A stretch of DNA of 6,276 nucleotides from assembly GCA_017939945.1 (NCBI GenBank), contig JAGAZS010000024.1:1-6276 (forward strand), read 5' to 3'. How positions within the stretch are numbered: position 1 is the first letter of the stretch; every line of letters starts with the position of its first letter. Positions 4,629 to 6,276 of the stretch are shown one piece after another. A program made the position numbers and the translations under genes. The notes below the pieces were generated by a model that saw nothing but the letters and a program-made list of their open reading frames with translations, searched no databases and was not told where the DNA came from. The DNA is from Schwartzia sp. (in: firmicutes) (GTDB lineage Bacteria; Bacillota; Negativicutes; Selenomonadales; Selenomonadaceae).

Positions 4629-6276
4629 ATGAAAATCAAAAAGAGGCTTGCCCAGGCGTTTGTTGGTATATGGGCGTTCGGAATGTCCTCGACAGCCTGC
4701 GCGTTGCCGGTGCTTGACACAAAGGACGCGGCGGTGCGGATCAATACTTCGGGCCAAGTGATGAATATCGGCAGTTCGGCGGTAAACAACGTCGTCCAAT
4801 GGGTGGACTTTTCCATCGCGGGCGGAGAGACCGTCGCATTTGACAAGAACAATTATCTGAATTATGTCACGGGTCATGCAGCTTCCGAAATATTCGGCAC
4901 GCTGACAGGCGGCGGCAATATCTTCATCATCAATCCACACGGCATTTTGATTGGGCACGACGCGAATGTGAATGTGGGGAATCTCTATTTATCCACGCAG
5001 ATATTAAGCGACGCGCAGCTTGACGCTTTCAGGGCGTGCGGGACAAGCCCGATTTTGGATGCGTCCAATGCCAACGGCAACGTGGTGAATCTGGGGCATT
5101 TGGAGGCGAAGACAGTTGTCGTGGAGGGCAACGTCATCAAGTTCAAAAATGTCGCGGAGGTGGACGCGCCAACCATAAATGTCTTTGCGAAAACGGAAAC
5201 GCGTGTGGGTTGCGAGGGAGAGCCGCTGCCTGATGGATGGCGCTTTTTCCGGGCGGGGACAGAGGGGCAAGTGGCTCCGTTAAAGTATAAGCTGATCAAT
5301 GACGAGGCGGATTTGCAGAAGATAACGGTGAATGATGCAAACGGTCGCTATATGCTCGCGGGCAATATCAAGGTGAATAACGATTTCACGGCGATAGGGA
5401 CAAGCAGCCAAGACCAAGGGAGATTCTTAGGGCATTTTGATGGCTTGGGGTATGAGATTACGTTTACGAAGAAGATTAAAGCCAATGGAAAGACGAGCGG
5501 CTTATTCGGGGCAATCGGCGAAGGCAGCGTAGTGGAAAATGTCGGCGTCATAACATCGGCGTTGGAGTTTTCGTCAACGGGATCTTTTAACGATGTTTTT
5601 GTCGGCGGAGTTGTGGGGGACAACCGCAAAGGAACAATCCAAAATGTATGGCACAGCGGGAACATACATGTTGATTATTCGTGCAACTATCTATATGTGG
5701 GCGGCATTGTCGGCTGCAACACTGCGGGGACAATTATGTCCGCGTATAATACCGGCAAGGTTTTTGCGTCAGGCGCGGAAGCACCAGGTGTGGCATACGT
5801 TGGTGGAATTGCCGGCTATCAGCAAAATGAAGACGGGGCGGCCAAGCCTTTGGTGGAGAATGCATTCAATTCGGGGATGGTGACGGCAGAAGGGCCTGCT
5901 GTCATTGGCGGCATTGCAGGGGCAATCAGGGGCGGAAATATCCACAACGTTTATAATCTTGGTTCCGTGTCCGCAAGGACAGCGGGGGGAATTGTGGGAA
6001 GGAATGACCGGCCAGGAATTGTCTCGTGCGCTTACCATGCGGCTGGAAGTATTAGCGGGATTACCAAAGGAGCAATAGTAGGGGTCACGAATGATAACAC
6101 GGGGACATTTGAAAAAGTGTTATTTGCAGAGACGGACGCAGAGAATCATTCGCTGAGTGATACGAAAGGGACGCCTAAAAGTGAAACGGAATTGAAAAAA
6201 TTGGAGACGTTTGAGCAGGACGGCTGGAGTATTTCCTCAAAGGGCGGCGCAAAAACGGCATGGCGCATCTGCGACG
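4629..6276 (+). CDS. Exported haemagglutinin/TPS-domain protein with GLUG repeats (N-terminal part, runs off the window)
   Basis: The frame stays open from ATG 4629 to the right edge (549 codons). GGAG at 4617-4620 is the ribosome binding site. Residues 1-25 form a Sec signal peptide: basic KIKKR, a hydrophobic stretch, then ACA before LPV as a likely cleavage site. Residues about 30-125 match the haemagglutination-activity/TPS domain of two-partner-secretion exoproteins, including the W-x-D-F-x-I-A-G-G-E-T-V-x-F stretch, EIFGTL and NPHGILIG (from N102), a variant of the usual NPNG motif. TpsA proteins of this type cross the outer membrane through a TpsB/ShlB-like pore, not present in this window. 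From about residue 237 comes a GLUG-associated lead-in (YMLAGNIKVNNDF, FLGHFDGLGYEITF), then about six GLUG-type units to residue 475. These predict a beta-helical surface adhesin or matrix protein. The gene looks more AT-rich than its neighbours. The C-terminus and any anchor are unseen. Confidence 0.9.
   Translation, partial: MKIKKRLAQAFVGIWAFGMSSTACALPVLDTKDAAVRINTSGQVMNIGSSAVNNVVQWVDFSIAGGETVAFDKNNYLNYVTGHAASEIFGTLTGGGNIFIINPHGILIGHDANVNVGNLYLSTQILSDAQLDAFRACGTSPILDASNANGNVVNLGHLEAKTVVVEGNVIKFKNVAEVDAPTINVFAKTETRVGCEGEPLPDGWRFFRAGTEGQVAPLKYKLINDEADLQKITVNDANGRYMLAGNIKVNNDFTAIGTSSQDQGRFLGHFDGLGYEITFTKKIKANGKTSGLFGAIGEGSVVENVGVITSALEFSSTGSFNDVFVGGVVGDNRKGTIQNVWHSGNIHVDYSCNYLYVGGIVGCNTAGTIMSAYNTGKVFASGAEAPGVAYVGGIAGYQQNEDGAAKPLVENAFNSGMVTAEGPAVIGGIAGAIRGGNIHNVYNLGSVSARTAGGIVGRNDRPGIVSCAYHAAGSISGITKGAIVGVTNDNTGTFEKVLFAETDAENHSLSDTKGTPKSETELKKLETFEQDGWSISSKGGAKTAWRICD
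5496..6053 (+). repeat. GLUG-type protein repeat region (about six units)
   Basis: Units follow the pattern GG(I/V)(V/A)G-x-N-x-x-G-x-I-x-N-x-x-x-x-G-x-(V/I). Approximate units are 5496-5550 (SGLFGAIGEG), 5601-5666, 5697-5762, 5799-5882, 5904-5969 and 5982-6053. Unit 4 has a 6-residue insertion between the glycine block and the VENAFNSG block. Similarity is at protein level, and the DNA of the units has diverged, so this is an old, stable array and not a recent tandem expansion. Confidence 0.8.

Noticed and set aside
4557..4958. 133-residue open frame on the - strand opposite the TPS domain
   Set aside because: The + strand frame has a signal peptide and clear haemagglutination-domain motifs. 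The antisense frame has none.
1..6276. tRNA, rRNA, CRISPR array, insertion sequence or phage elements
   Set aside because: I saw no cloverleaf, spaced direct repeats, transposase-like frame or terminal inverted repeats on either strand.

Overview
The window looks like chromosomal DNA from a diderm, anaerobic Firmicute, most likely a Negativicutes/Selenomonadales member (inference). Three things point there. The ribosome binding sites are strong and Firmicute-like, including a near-perfect one that drives a TTG start. The copper ATPase is of Firmicute type. The window also carries an exported protein with a haemagglutinin/two-partner-secretion domain, which only makes sense with an outer membrane. 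All convincing genes lie on the + strand. By eye, the first two thirds are GC-rich and the last gene is visibly more AT-rich.

Region 1 (1-1304) is the end of an operon. It holds the last codons of an upstream gene, a small four-cysteine DUF1667 protein that usually follows FAD-dependent oxidoreductase genes, and a Cof-type HAD phosphatase that overlaps it by one base. A long hairpin (20-bp stem) ends the unit.

Region 2 (1305-3922) is a single copper-export gene with its own promoter region. The best start is TTG at 1371, not the upstream in-frame ATG at 1335, which lies inside a perfect 15-base palindrome that could be an operator. The protein is a complete Cu(I) P1B-type ATPase with an N-terminal HMA domain. 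Its reading frame continues without a stop through an AT-rich linker into a complete 69-residue CopZ-like chaperone. The linker DNA still contains a perfect extended -10 promoter motif and a ribosome binding site placed just before the chaperone's ATG. One locus may therefore make both an ATPase-chaperone fusion and free CopZ. A good intrinsic terminator follows.

Region 3 (3923-4628) is a monocistronic purine-type phosphoribosyltransferase gene with a clear promoter and ribosome binding site, followed by a short spacer built from a 30-bp imperfect tandem repeat with alternative hairpins.

Region 4 (4629-6276, open at the right edge) is the start of a large exported adhesin-like protein: signal peptide, TPS/haemagglutination domain, then a GLUG-repeat region. 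No mobile element, CRISPR array, tRNA or rRNA was seen.
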